In this document: piece after piece, positions 16,979 to 24,903 of the stretch
How the letters are laid out: the number at the start of each line of letters is the position of its first letter
How positions within the stretch are numbered: the first letter of the stretch is position 1
Assembly: GCA_023418095.1 (NCBI GenBank)
Contig: JAEZDL010000271.1
Span: forward strand, 1-29,592
DNA: 29,592 nt
Reading direction: 5' to 3'
Source of the DNA: Bacteroidota bacterium
GTDB taxonomy: Bacteria > Bacteroidota > Bacteroidia > Flavobacteriales_F > PHOS-HE28
Made by a program: the position numbers and the translations under genes
Notes under the pieces: model-generated
The model's input: the letters and a program-made list of their open reading frames with translations, nothing else
Told to the model about the DNA's origin: nothing
Databases searched by the model: none

Positions 16979-18220
16979 TCATTCCACGGTCGCTCTCGCA
17001 GCCGATCGCAACAACCCGTCCCGGTTCCCGATAAGGATCGCGGCCACCCCGATCGGCATCAGCAACGATGCGATGAGCAGATGCACATAATGCCCGGTGA
17101 TGGTGCCGAGGCCGGCCCAAAAGAAGGTGCCTTGCAGGAACAGAAGGAACTCCGATCCGATGATGCCTGCAACAAGCAGCACCAGTCCGATCCGTGTGGT
17201 CCTGTTCATGATCAGCCATTGTTGCAGCATCGCATATGCAAGCAAAAGGCATGTCATTATCGCAAGCGTGTTCAGGTGGATGAAACCGATCACGTAATGG
17301 CGCAGTGTGAAACCCACAACGGCGATCGCAGGTATTGCCACGGCGGCCTGCGTAAGGACCTTCAGGCCCATTGAAACAAGCGCGATCGCTACGAGCACCT
17401 GAGCCCATTTCGGGAAACGCTGATGCATGCGTTCCTTCAGCTCGTTCAGGATGAAAAGTGTGCGCACAGCCGCCCAGGTCTGAAGCACCACGGCAATGGA
17501 GATCGTGGCGAAGACCAATGGATGAGGTTCACTCCAGGCGATCGCAAGGGCGTAGGTGAAAATGGCCGAGATCACCCAGAGCCGGAACGTAAGGCGATCG
17601 AAACGAAGACCGATGGCGTTCCTTTCGGCCCAGCGTATGCCCAATGCGATCGCGGCGAACCAGAACCAGCCGTTGAACTGGAAGTGAAGGAAGAACTGCA
17701 CCGACCAATAGTAGATCTCATGGCCCTGGTTACCTGTGGCGATGATCGGGCCGATCGCCCAGATCCCGAGCGTGGAGAGCACGAACATGATGATCGCGGC
17801 GCGCGTGAACATGCGGCTGCCATCGGCCGGCCATGCAGAGCTTGTCCTCCAAAGAATGAACATGGACCAATATGCCAGCAGCATGTGCACGGATGAAGCC
17901 GTGATGGAGACAGCGCCGTAGCCCTGTACCGGAAATGAGAAGAACATGGTGATCACCGCGATCTGAAGACCTATCAGGATCGAACGGACCGTCCTGGTGA
18001 GCGTTCGCGTACCGCCATCGTGGAAGAACACCACCATAACGCCAATGAACAACCAGCCGAGCAGCGCCGTATGTGAATGGCCATGCAGCCACGGGCGGAA
18101 GTGAACGAAAGGCAACTCCCACACGAAGACGGCACGAAGCACCACACCGATCAGCGCAGCGAGCAACAGATCGCCCAATGCTATGAGGAACCATTGCCTG
18201 GCAAGACCTTCATCCTTCAT
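16979..18220 (-). CDS. 12-TM haem-copper-oxidase-subunit-I-like (NnrS-like) membrane protein
   Basis: This 413-residue protein has about twelve transmembrane helices, the same number as oxidase subunit I and NnrS. Conserved-looking histidines sit where such proteins bind haem: H46, H48 and H50 in WLHGHSHTALLGW (second helix), an SSVHM His (fourth helix), FLHFQFNGWFWF (sixth helix), and RHYVIGFIHLN (tenth helix). The HPEVY motif and the adjacent HH pair of catalytic oxidases are absent, so O2 or NO reduction at a normal binuclear site is unlikely. A TTG at 18262 would extend the frame by 14 residues; the ATG at 18220 fits the first helix better. It is divergent from the nos cluster. A role in NO/haem/copper homeostasis is inference from NnrS; I am confident only of the membrane topology and the distant oxidase resemblance. 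Confidence 0.7.
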   Translation of the reverse strand: MKDEGLARQWFLIALGDLLLAALIGVVLRAVFVWELPFVHFRPWLHGHSHTALLGWLFIGVMVVFFHDGGTRTLTRTVRSILIGLQIAVITMFFSFPVQGYGAVSITASSVHMLLAYWSMFILWRTSSAWPADGSRMFTRAAIIMFVLSTLGIWAIGPIIATGNQGHEIYYWSVQFFLHFQFNGWFWFAAIALGIRWAERNAIGLRFDRLTFRLWVISAIFTYALAIAWSEPHPLVFATISIAVVLQTWAAVRTLFILNELKERMHQRFPKWAQVLVAIALVSMGLKVLTQAAVAIPAIAVVGFTLRHYVIGFIHLNTLAIMTCLLLAYAMLQQWLIMNRTTRIGLVLLVAGIIGSEFLLFLQGTFFWAGLGTITGHYVHLLIASLLMPIGVAAILIGNRDGLLRSAARATVE

Positions 18221-18250
18221 CTCTTTCCGTGACAGCCTCTCTATGCGGGG

Positions 18251-18258
18251 TAAACCTA
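18251..18258 (-). promoter_or_regulatory. Possible -7 promoter element for the 12-TM membrane protein gene
   Basis: On the minus strand this reads TAGGTTTA, one mismatch (last base) from TAnnTTTG. It lies 30 bases before the ATG at 18220. No -33 element is evident, so it is tentative. Confidence 0.3.
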
Positions 18259-18299
18259 GCAAGTATCATCCCGAAATATGATATCGGTCATTCTTGCGC

Positions 18300-18321
18300 T
18301 AGTTTTATGGCGGCACTTTTG
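18300..18321 (+). promoter_or_regulatory. Possible promoter region of the nos cluster
   Basis: Two near matches to the Bacteroidota -7 element TAnnTTTG lie just before the first nos-cluster gene: TAGTTTTA (18300-18307) and CACTTTTG (18314-18321), each with one mismatch. The second has a TTG about 17 bases upstream (18294-18296) as a possible -33. GGCA-N4-TGCC within 18311-18323 is a short dyad. No TTGA-N6-TCAA type Fnr/Crp site was found in the 112-base intergenic region. Confidence 0.3.
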
Positions 18322-18332
18322 CCACACGATAA

Positions 18333-18821
18333 ATGAAAAATAGTTGGATCATGGGAAAGAACATTATTGGAGCAGTAGGCTTGGTGACCTTATTCGCCTT
18401 CACAGCTTGTGGCGGGGATCAGAACACGGAACAGGGCAAGACGAACCCACCTGGTGGGGGCGGTGCACCAGCAGCTTCAGAAGAAGGGAAGAAGAGTGAT
18501 GACAACATGATCAAGGCGTCGGATATCCAGCTCGGCGACATCGATCAGGGGATGGTGGAGAAGGGTAAGGCGATCTACGATATGAAGTGCCAGGCCTGCC
18601 ACAGCACAGGACCCAACCGCATTGTTGGTCCAGGTTGGGAAAAGATCACGGAAAAGCGTAAACCTGAATGGATCATGAACATGATCCTCAACATTGATGT
18701 GATGCTCGCCACCGATCCCGAAGCCCAGGCGGCGTTGGAGGAATGCCTTGTTCGCATGCCGAACCAGGGTCTCAGTAAAGACGAAGGAAGACAGGTGCTG
18801 GAGTTCATGCGAACGCTCTAG
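18333..18821 (+). CDS. Monohaem cytochrome c lipoprotein of the nos cluster
   Basis: This 162-residue c-type cytochrome is probably a periplasm-facing lipoprotein: the signal ends LFAFTAC followed by GGDQN. A Gly/Pro/Ala/Ser-rich linker at about 30-50 leads to a single class I type domain with CQACH at residues 86-90 and a candidate axial Met in CLVRMPNQG. It lies 27 bases upstream of nosZ in the same direction. Clade II nos clusters often carry such small cytochromes c, and donation of electrons to NosZ is the natural inference. Translation may start at 18333 or at the internal ATG at 18351; both give a workable lipoprotein signal. Confidence 0.88.
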   Translation: MKNSWIMGKNIIGAVGLVTLFAFTACGGDQNTEQGKTNPPGGGGAPAASEEGKKSDDNMIKASDIQLGDIDQGMVEKGKAIYDMKCQACHSTGPNRIVGPGWEKITEKRKPEWIMNMILNIDVMLATDPEAQAALEECLVRMPNQGLSKDEGRQVLEFMRTL

Positions 18822-18848
18822 CACGAACGAACACCCACTGAACGAAAG

Positions 18849-20843
18849 ATGAAAAGAACACTGGTATATACCGGATCTTCCCTGGTCATCGGGGCTGGTC
18901 TGTTCCTGATGATGAACAGCCTGCCGGGATGCAGGCCGGGGACCACGAAAACGGCCGTGACCGGCGATGCGGCCTCACGGGTATATGTACCGCCGGGTAC
19001 GCATGATGAATTCTACAATCTTGTGAGCGGTGGCTTCAGCGGCCAGCTGGCCGTATATGGTCTGCCCAGCGGCCGTCTGCTGCGCGAGGTCCCCGTTTTC
19101 TCTGTCGATCCTGAAAGTGGCTATGGCTACAGTGAGGAGACACAGGGCATGCTTTCCACTACACATGGATTCGTTCCATGGGACGACAGCCACCACCCGG
19201 AACTTTCGCAGACCAACGGTATTCCCGATGGCCAGTGGTGTTTCATCAATGGCAACAACACGCCACGGATCGCGTTGATCGACCTGGGCACTTTCCGTAC
19301 CCACAGCATCATCGAGATCCCCAATAGCGCGGGCAATCACAGTTCTCCGTTCGGTACACCGAACACGGAATATGTGATCGCCGGAACACGCTTCAGCGTT
19401 CCCATGGGCGATGATGCCTCCCGTGATGTGCCGATCAGCACCTACAAGGAGAACTTCAAAGGAACCGTTTCGTTCATCAAGCCTGAACGGGAGACCGGGA
19501 AGATGAGCATCGCCTTCCAGATCAAGACCCCGGGCATCAACTTCGATCTGGCGCGTGCCGGCAAAGGCCCAAGCGATGGCTGGTTCTTCCTGAGCTGCTA
19601 CAACACCGAACAGGCGTACAGTCTGTTGGAAGTGAACGCCAGCCAGCGCGACAAGGATTTCATCATGGCGATCAACTGGAAGATGGCGGAGCAACTTGCT
19701 GCGGAAGGCAAAGGGAAGCGCGTTCCGGGGAAACATCACTCCAACTGGTGGAACCACCATACGCATATGACGGAGACCACTGTGTATGAGGATGTGCTTC
19801 AGCTCGATCCGGCTGAACACCCCGGCCTGTTGTACTTCATGCCGTGCCCGAAGAGTCCGCACGGTTGTGACGTGGATCCCACCGGCCGCTATGTCGTGGG
19901 CAGTGGAAAGCTCGCCGCGCTACTTCCAGTGTTCTCCTTCGAAAAGATCCAGGCCGCCATCCAGAACAAGGATTTCGAGGGTGATTATGCCGGGATCCCG
20001 GTGCTGAAGTATGAGAGCGTGCTCCATGGCGAAGTGAAGAAGCCAGGCCTCGGACCATTGCACACCGAGTTCGATGACAGGGGCAATGCCTACACCAGTT
20101 TCTTCGTGAGCAGCGAGATCGTGAAGTGGAACGTTGAAAGCCTTGAGGTGCTCGATCGCGTGCCTACCTACTACAGCATCGGTCACCTGATGGTACCGGG
20201 CGGGAACAGCTCGAAGCCATGGGGCAAATATGTGGTGGCATACAACAAGATCACCAAGGACCGCTACCTGCCTACAGGACCTGAATTGACACAGTCCGCA
20301 CAGCTCTACAGCATTGATGGCGACAAGATGGAACTGCTCCTCGATTTCCCCACCACGGGAGAACCGCACTATGCACAGGCCATTCCCGCCGATATCGTTA
20401 AACCGCGTGAGGTGCGCTTCTACCGTATGGAAGAGAACGGCCATCCCTACGCGGCCAAGGGTGAAGCGCAAACCGGTGTGGAGCGCAAGGGCAACGCGGT
20501 GCACGTGAAGATGACCACGATCCGGAGCCACTTCGCACCCGATAACATCGAAGGGATACAGCTGGGTGATACCGTGTTCTTCCATGTGACCAACCTGGAA
20601 CAGGATTGGGACGTACCCCATGGTTTCGCGATCAAGGGCGCCACCAATGCGGAACTTTTGATCATGCCGGGTGAAACGGCCACGCTGAAATGGATACCCA
20701 CCAAGGTAGGTGTGGTGCCCTTCTACTGCACGGACTTCTGTTCCGCACTGCACCAGGAAATGCAGGGATATGCGAGGGTAAGCCCGAAGAACAGTAACAT
20801 TCCGCTGAGCGCGACCACCGTGAGCGTGGACGCTGAGTTATAG
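18849..20843 (+). CDS. nosZ: Nitrous oxide reductase, clade II
   Basis: NosZ reduces N2O to N2 in the periplasm. The 664-residue protein has a seven-bladed propeller with the CuZ cluster and a C-terminal cupredoxin domain with CuA. Seven histidines match the CuZ ligands in order and roughly in spacing: H115 and H116 (DDSHHPE), H164, H338 (SPHGCDVDPTGRYVVGSGK), H405 (GPLHTEF), H446 (SIGHLM) and H507 (GEPHYA). The CuA ligands are H591 (VPHGFAI), C627, C631, H635 and M638 (CTDFCSALHQEM). The N-terminus is a Sec-type signal without a twin-arginine motif, as in clade II, and it contains SLPGC, which fits a lipobox. A hairpin follows 22 bases after the stop. All catalytic residues are present. Confidence 0.97.
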   Translation: MKRTLVYTGSSLVIGAGLFLMMNSLPGCRPGTTKTAVTGDAASRVYVPPGTHDEFYNLVSGGFSGQLAVYGLPSGRLLREVPVFSVDPESGYGYSEETQGMLSTTHGFVPWDDSHHPELSQTNGIPDGQWCFINGNNTPRIALIDLGTFRTHSIIEIPNSAGNHSSPFGTPNTEYVIAGTRFSVPMGDDASRDVPISTYKENFKGTVSFIKPERETGKMSIAFQIKTPGINFDLARAGKGPSDGWFFLSCYNTEQAYSLLEVNASQRDKDFIMAINWKMAEQLAAEGKGKRVPGKHHSNWWNHHTHMTETTVYEDVLQLDPAEHPGLLYFMPCPKSPHGCDVDPTGRYVVGSGKLAALLPVFSFEKIQAAIQNKDFEGDYAGIPVLKYESVLHGEVKKPGLGPLHTEFDDRGNAYTSFFVSSEIVKWNVESLEVLDRVPTYYSIGHLMVPGGNSSKPWGKYVVAYNKITKDRYLPTGPELTQSAQLYSIDGDKMELLLDFPTTGEPHYAQAIPADIVKPREVRFYRMEENGHPYAAKGEAQTGVERKGNAVHVKMTTIRSHFAPDNIEGIQLGDTVFFHVTNLEQDWDVPHGFAIKGATNAELLIMPGETATLKWIPTKVGVVPFYCTDFCSALHQEMQGYARVSPKNSNIPLSATTVSVDAEL

Positions 20844-20865
20844 CGGTGATGGACATACCTCTGAA

Positions 20866-20899
20866 CATCACGGCTCCTGAGAATTCAGGGGCCGTGATG
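20866..20899 (+). promoter_or_regulatory. Long intercistronic RNA hairpin after nosZ
   Basis: CATCACGGCTCCTGA pairs with TCAGGGGCCGTGATG across a GAAT loop: 15 bp with a single G-U pair. No U tract follows, so it is not a standard terminator. It lies between nosZ and the next gene. It would suit 3' end protection or processing of the nosZ mRNA, or partial termination, letting nosZ be expressed above the assembly genes (inference). It contains an ATG (20897) of the downstream reading frame within its stem. Confidence 0.7.
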
Positions 20900-20929
20900 G
20901 CTCTTACCAGAAACGAAAGCAGTTCGAAG

Positions 20930-21508
20930 ATGATGAGACCGTTCTCGAGAATAATGATCGCACTTGCAGCACTTTCACTTCTGCTCATGCTCTCCGTGCC
21001 CGTGTGGCGCATCGATCTGAGGGCTCCGCAGTATCCGGAAGGCTTGTTCATGCAGATCTATATCGATCATTTCGCCGGTGATGTTGAGAAGATCAATGGA
21101 TTGAACCACTACATCGGCATGGAGGTGATCAAGGATGAGATGTTCCCGGAATTCAAGTACCTGCCGGTGCTTGTGATGATACTTGCCGGGTTGGGTCTGC
21201 TCGTGGCGCTCTGGGGAAGGGTGGCAGGCCTGCTGATCTACATCCTCTCTCTTTCGGCCTTCGGCCTATGGGCGCTCTATGATATGTACAAGTGGGGCTA
21301 CAACTATGGGCACAACCTGGATCCGCGCGCCGCGATCAAGGTGGAGGGCATGGCCTACCAGCCACCGCTGATCGGCCATAAGCAGTTGCTTAACTTCGAT
21401 GCATGGAGCACGCCCGATACGGGTGGTTGGATCCTCTTCGCGGTGATGGCCGTATTGATCGGCCTTTTCGTCTATGAGTTCCGCTTCAACAAAAAAGTTG
21501 CGACGTGA
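20930..21508 (+). CDS. Membrane protein of the nos cluster (between nosZ and nosL)
   Basis: This protein of about 192 residues has four likely transmembrane segments: near the N-terminus (FSRIMIALAALSLLLML), at YLPVLVMILAGLGLLVALW, at LLIYILSLSAFGLWALYDMY, and at the C-terminus (GGWILFAVMAVLIGLFVYEF). An extracytoplasmic region after the first helix has LRAPQYPEGLFMQIY and INGLNHYIGM. Proteins like this recur in Bacteroidota nos clusters in the same position, and NosB of epsilonproteobacterial clusters is a possible functional counterpart, but I cannot show homology. The frame can be read from 20846 or 20897, but those starts lie before or inside the hairpin, and the extra residues simply translate it. 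ATG at 20930 or 20933 opens directly onto the first helix. The stop is one base before nosL. Confidence 0.75.
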   Translation: MMRPFSRIMIALAALSLLLMLSVPVWRIDLRAPQYPEGLFMQIYIDHFAGDVEKINGLNHYIGMEVIKDEMFPEFKYLPVLVMILAGLGLLVALWGRVAGLLIYILSLSAFGLWALYDMYKWGYNYGHNLDPRAAIKVEGMAYQPPLIGHKQLLNFDAWSTPDTGGWILFAVMAVLIGLFVYEFRFNKKVAT

Positions 21509-21509
21509 C

Positions 21510-21956
21510 ATGAACTTCTGTCTCAGATCCATCCTACCGCTCCTGGTGCTTCTCGCCAGCACGCTCATCTCGTGTGGCCAGGCTGAACCTTCGATCGAAT
21601 TCGGAAAGGCCGAATGTGCGCACTGTCGCATGAACGTGGTGGATCGCCAGTTCGGGGCGGTGATCACCACACAGAAAGGTCGTCAATACGTCTTCGACGA
21701 TGTTTCATGCATGGTGCAATTCGTGAACGAAGGCACCGTGGCAGTGGACCAGGTGGCCGGATGGTACGTATGTGATCATTCCAGACCTGGCTATCTCATC
21801 GATGCCACAAGTGCGTTCTACCTGCATGGCCCGGCATTCCGCAGCCCGATGCGCGGCGATGTTGCCGCCTTCGCCACCGCTGAGGCACGCGAACAAGCCA
21901 CTACCGAAGGTGGCACGCCGCTGGATTGGGCGGGAGCGCGCGAAGCAGTGAAATAA
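21510..21956 (+). CDS. nosL: NosL, copper-binding lipoprotein for NosZ maturation
   Basis: NosL is a lipoprotein that delivers Cu(I) for CuZ/CuA assembly in NosZ. The 148-residue product has a signal ending LASTLISC. The conserved AECAHCRMNVVDRQFGA segment provides Cys and Met ligands, and the downstream YVFDDVSCMVQF segment is also family-typical. Reading from 21474 would start inside the preceding gene, so the ATG at 21510 is used; it leaves the lipoprotein signal intact. Seven bases separate it from nosD, so co-translation is likely. Confidence 0.93.
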   Translation: MNFCLRSILPLLVLLASTLISCGQAEPSIEFGKAECAHCRMNVVDRQFGAVITTQKGRQYVFDDVSCMVQFVNEGTVAVDQVAGWYVCDHSRPGYLIDATSAFYLHGPAFRSPMRGDVAAFATAEAREQATTEGGTPLDWAGAREAVK

Positions 21957-21962
21957 CGGATC

Positions 21963-23297
21963 GTGGCGAAGGTGGCAGCAAAAACAAGTGTATCCCTGGT
22001 ATTGTTGATCCTGTCGATCGCCAGCGCACATGGCAGCACATGGAACTTCACCGCAGGGAACGACGGTACGTTGAAAGCCCTTTTGGGGAGAGTAGCAGCC
22101 GGGGATACGATCATCATCAACGGCACCATCTCAGAAGGAAGCATCGTGCTCGATAGGCCGATCGCCCTGATCGGGGGGAAGGATGCGGTGATCGATGGGA
22201 AGGGCGTGGGTGAGGTGCTCGAAGTGGTGGCCGATGATGTGACCATACATGGCATTACGATCCGTGGTTCACGCATCAGTTCGATCGAGGATAACGCGGG
22301 CATCAAGGTGAAGAATTGCAGGCGCACGGTGATCACGGAGAATTTCCTGGACGAATGTTTCTTCGCGATCTATCTCAGCGGATCGAAAGGGGCGATCGTG
22401 GAACGCAACAGGATAATCGGCAAGGAAGGCACGGAGGATATCACTGCCAACGGGATCCATCTTTGGAAATGTTCGGAGGCCACGATCCGGAACAATTTCG
22501 TGGAATGGCATCGTGACGGTATCTACTTCGAATTCGTCACCGACTCACGCATCAATGACAATCATACGCGCAACTGCAACCGTTACGGATTGCACTTCAT
22601 GTTCAGCCACCGCAACAGCTACACCGACAATCTTTTTGAAATGAACGGCGCTGGTGTTGCGGTGATGTTCTCACACAACATCATCATGAAGCACAATCGT
22701 TTCCTCACCAACCGCGGGGCGAGTGCCTATGGGCTGCTGCTGAAGGAGATCAACGATGGTGAGATCGTGGGGAACGTTTTTTCCGATAACACCACCGGCA
22801 TCATGGTGGATGGTTGCAATCGCATCAACGTACAGGACAATCAATTCCTGCGCAACGGGTATGCCCTGCGCCTTTTCGCCAACGCGTACGATTGTACGTT
22901 CAAAGGGAACACCTTCAGTGGGAACACCTTCGATCTGAGCACCAATGGCAACATACAGGACAATGTGATGGAGGGGAACTATTGGGATCGTTACTCCGGT
23001 TACGACATTGATCGGGACGGGTATGGCGATGTGCCGCACCGGCCGCTCGGGTTCTTCACGCTCCTGGTGGAGAAGCAACCGTATGCGATGGTTTTCTCGC
23101 GCAGTTTGTTCGTTTCACTGCTCGATCGTGCGGAGCGGCTCATCCCTTCGCTTTCCCCGGCATCATTGAAGGATGACAGACCCTTGATGCGTCCACCAGA
23201 AAAGCGCAGGGAATATTCCGTTCGATCGGCATCGATCCGATGTGATCGCTCGTCAATACCGGTATGCTTTTCGACGCCCGATCCACATCATGGCTGA
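21963..23297 (+). CDS. nosD: NosD, periplasmic beta-helix maturation protein
   Basis: NosD works with the NosFY ABC transporter in building the CuZ site of NosZ. The 444-residue protein starts with GTG and has a Sec signal (VSLVLLILSIASAHG). It then forms a right-handed parallel beta-helix of the NosD/CASH type: repeated N.-[I/V]..N-type turns run from about residue 70 to 345 (for example VIEGNx-like rungs, HGITIRGSRI, FKGNTFSGNTFDL). The GNYWDRYSGYDIDRDGYGDVPHRPL segment is a hallmark of the family end. The last 35 or so residues are Arg/Ser-rich and not obviously conserved. They reach past the nosF start (stop at 23295-23297, nosF ATG at 23290), an 8-base overlap suggesting translational coupling. 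Confidence 0.94.
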   Translation: MAKVAAKTSVSLVLLILSIASAHGSTWNFTAGNDGTLKALLGRVAAGDTIIINGTISEGSIVLDRPIALIGGKDAVIDGKGVGEVLEVVADDVTIHGITIRGSRISSIEDNAGIKVKNCRRTVITENFLDECFFAIYLSGSKGAIVERNRIIGKEGTEDITANGIHLWKCSEATIRNNFVEWHRDGIYFEFVTDSRINDNHTRNCNRYGLHFMFSHRNSYTDNLFEMNGAGVAVMFSHNIIMKHNRFLTNRGASAYGLLLKEINDGEIVGNVFSDNTTGIMVDGCNRINVQDNQFLRNGYALRLFANAYDCTFKGNTFSGNTFDLSTNGNIQDNVMEGNYWDRYSGYDIDRDGYGDVPHRPLGFFTLLVEKQPYAMVFSRSLFVSLLDRAERLIPSLSPASLKDDRPLMRPPEKRREYSVRSASIRCDRSSIPVCFSTPDPHHG

Positions 23298-24033
23298 TCC
23301 GCGGATCGTATTCAACAAGGTTAGCAAGCGATATGGCCGGCTCTGGGCGTTGCGCGAGGTTTCCGCGGAATTCAGGGCGGGCGAGGTGGTGATGCTGATC
23401 GGCCCCAACGCCAGCGGTAAGACCACCCTGATCAAATGCCTGCTCGGTCTGGTAAAGCCCGCTGAAGGTTCGATCACGGTGAACGGCAAGGTGATCGGTG
23501 AGGATCCCGCCTACCGTGAGAAGATCGGTTACATGCCGCAGATCTCGCAGTTCCCGCCATCGCTCACGGTGGGGCAATTGCTGGAGATGATGGGCGATAT
23601 ACGCGGGTTGAAGGAAGGCGATGCGGAGGACGGTCTGAGCGATGAGCTTGGGCTCCGGCCTCAATATGAGAAACAGCTCGGCAACCTTTCCGGAGGAACA
23701 AGGCAGAAAGTGAGCGCTGTGCTTGCATTCAGGGCGCGGCCACAGATCCTGGTGATGGATGAACCCACCGCAGGCCTTGATCCGGTCTCGGCGCAAAAGG
23801 TGTTACAGAAAGCCTCCGATATGAGGGATGGCGGGGGCACTGTGCTGATCACATCGCATCTGATGGAAGAAGTGGAATCTCTCGCCGATCGGGTGGCTTA
23901 TCTCGAAGATGGCCATCTGCGTTTCCTGCTTTCCATGGCCGAGATACTGGACGTGACTGGAAGAACGAGGCTCGCACAGGCGATCCCCGATATGTTGAAC
24001 AGGCAGAACGTGCTGCAGGGAAGGGATCGATAG
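23290..24033 (+). CDS. nosF: NosF, ABC transporter ATP-binding protein
   Basis: This 247-residue ABC ATPase energises the NosDFY complex. It has a Walker A GPNASGKTT (residues 38-46), the signature LSGGTRQKV (from residue 133), and Walker B ILVMDEPTAGLDP (D157, E158). A switch His is present in LITSHLMEEVE. The Q loop lies in GYMPQISQFPPSL. An upstream in-frame start at 23242 would give an Arg-rich extension overlapping nosD; the ATG at 23290 gives the standard N-terminus (MADPRIVFNKVSKRYGRLWAL). The gene overlaps the end of nosD by 8 bases, and nosY follows immediately. Confidence 0.95.
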   Translation: MADPRIVFNKVSKRYGRLWALREVSAEFRAGEVVMLIGPNASGKTTLIKCLLGLVKPAEGSITVNGKVIGEDPAYREKIGYMPQISQFPPSLTVGQLLEMMGDIRGLKEGDAEDGLSDELGLRPQYEKQLGNLSGGTRQKVSAVLAFRARPQILVMDEPTAGLDPVSAQKVLQKASDMRDGGGTVLITSHLMEEVESLADRVAYLEDGHLRFLLSMAEILDVTGRTRLAQAIPDMLNRQNVLQGRDR

Positions 24034-24034
24034 C

Positions 24035-24802
24035 ATGGGAAAGGTGTTCAAATACACACTGATCGACCTGGCACGGAACAAATTCGTGCTTGGGTATGCC
24101 GCATTGATGCTGGTGCTTGCCCAGGGTCTCTTCATACTGGAAGGCGATCCAACGAAGGCCTTGCTCAGTTTGGTGCAGATCGTAATGGCGCTGGTGCCGC
24201 TCATTGCCATGATCTTCACAGTGGTCTACATGTACGATACTTTGGAATTCACGCAACTGCTCGCGGTGCAACCGATCGCGCGCCGATCCATCCTGGGCGG
24301 CCAGGTGCTTGCCCTTTCCGTGGCATTGCTCATCGCACAATCCATTGGGCTCGGCCTTCCATTGCTTGTGAACGCTCCAGGGTTGCCGGCATTGATCCTG
24401 TCCGTTTCAGGCAGTGCATTGGTGCTCGTGTTCACCGCGCTCGGTGTATCCATCGCATTGAAGCAGCGGGAAAAAGCGCGCGGGGTGGGTGTCGCGCTGG
24501 GCATGTGGTTGCTCTTCATCCTTGTGTTCGATGCGGTATTGATGTGGTCGATGTTCGCCTTGAGCGATCATCCGATCGAACCGTTCGTGGTGCCTTTCGC
24601 TGGCCTCAACCCGGTGGATCTTGCGCGCATACTGGTGATGCTGCAGATCGATCTCGCCGCAATGATGGGATACAGTGGCGCGATCTACAAGAATTTTTTC
24701 GGCAGCGCCGGTGGAATGGCTGTTGCCGGATTGATCCTTTCTCTTTGGATCATTGTACCGCTGTTGATGGCATTCAGGGTTTTTCGCCGCAAGGATCTAT
24801 AG
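24035..24802 (+). CDS. nosY: NosY, ABC-2 type permease
   Basis: This 255-residue integral membrane protein with six predicted helices is the permease partner of NosF. It begins MGKVFKYTLIDLARNKFVLGYAALML, an amphipathic elbow helix leading into the first membrane helix. It contains TLEFTQLLAVQPIARRSILGGQVLALS, the coupling-helix region typical of the ABC-2 NosY family. The GLNPVDLARILVMLQID segment lies near the C-terminus and FRVFRRKDL forms the cytosolic end. It starts one base after the nosF stop. It ends the contiguous nos maturation genes; no nosR, nosX or nosGH gene is found beside it. Confidence 0.94.
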   Translation: MGKVFKYTLIDLARNKFVLGYAALMLVLAQGLFILEGDPTKALLSLVQIVMALVPLIAMIFTVVYMYDTLEFTQLLAVQPIARRSILGGQVLALSVALLIAQSIGLGLPLLVNAPGLPALILSVSGSALVLVFTALGVSIALKQREKARGVGVALGMWLLFILVFDAVLMWSMFALSDHPIEPFVVPFAGLNPVDLARILVMLQIDLAAMMGYSGAIYKNFFGSAGGMAVAGLILSLWIIVPLLMAFRVFRRKDL

Positions 24803-24903
24803 CGGATCTTGCTTTTTCATGAGCAACATCATCCGGTCGGCTGACCCGTGTCATAATTTCATCCCTCGGCCTGAATAAGATTTGTTCCAGTAAACCCCCA
24901 TCC

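Noticed and set aside
18221..18332. Fnr/Crp-type operator (TTGA-N6-TCAA) for the nos cluster
   Set aside because: No such dyad is present in the divergent intergenic region, only a weak GGCA-N4-TGCC repeat.
22031..23200. Repeat-like pattern in nosD as a DNA repeat array
   Set aside because: The periodicity is at the protein level (beta-helix rungs rich in Asn and Gly); the DNA copies are too diverged to be a repeat element.
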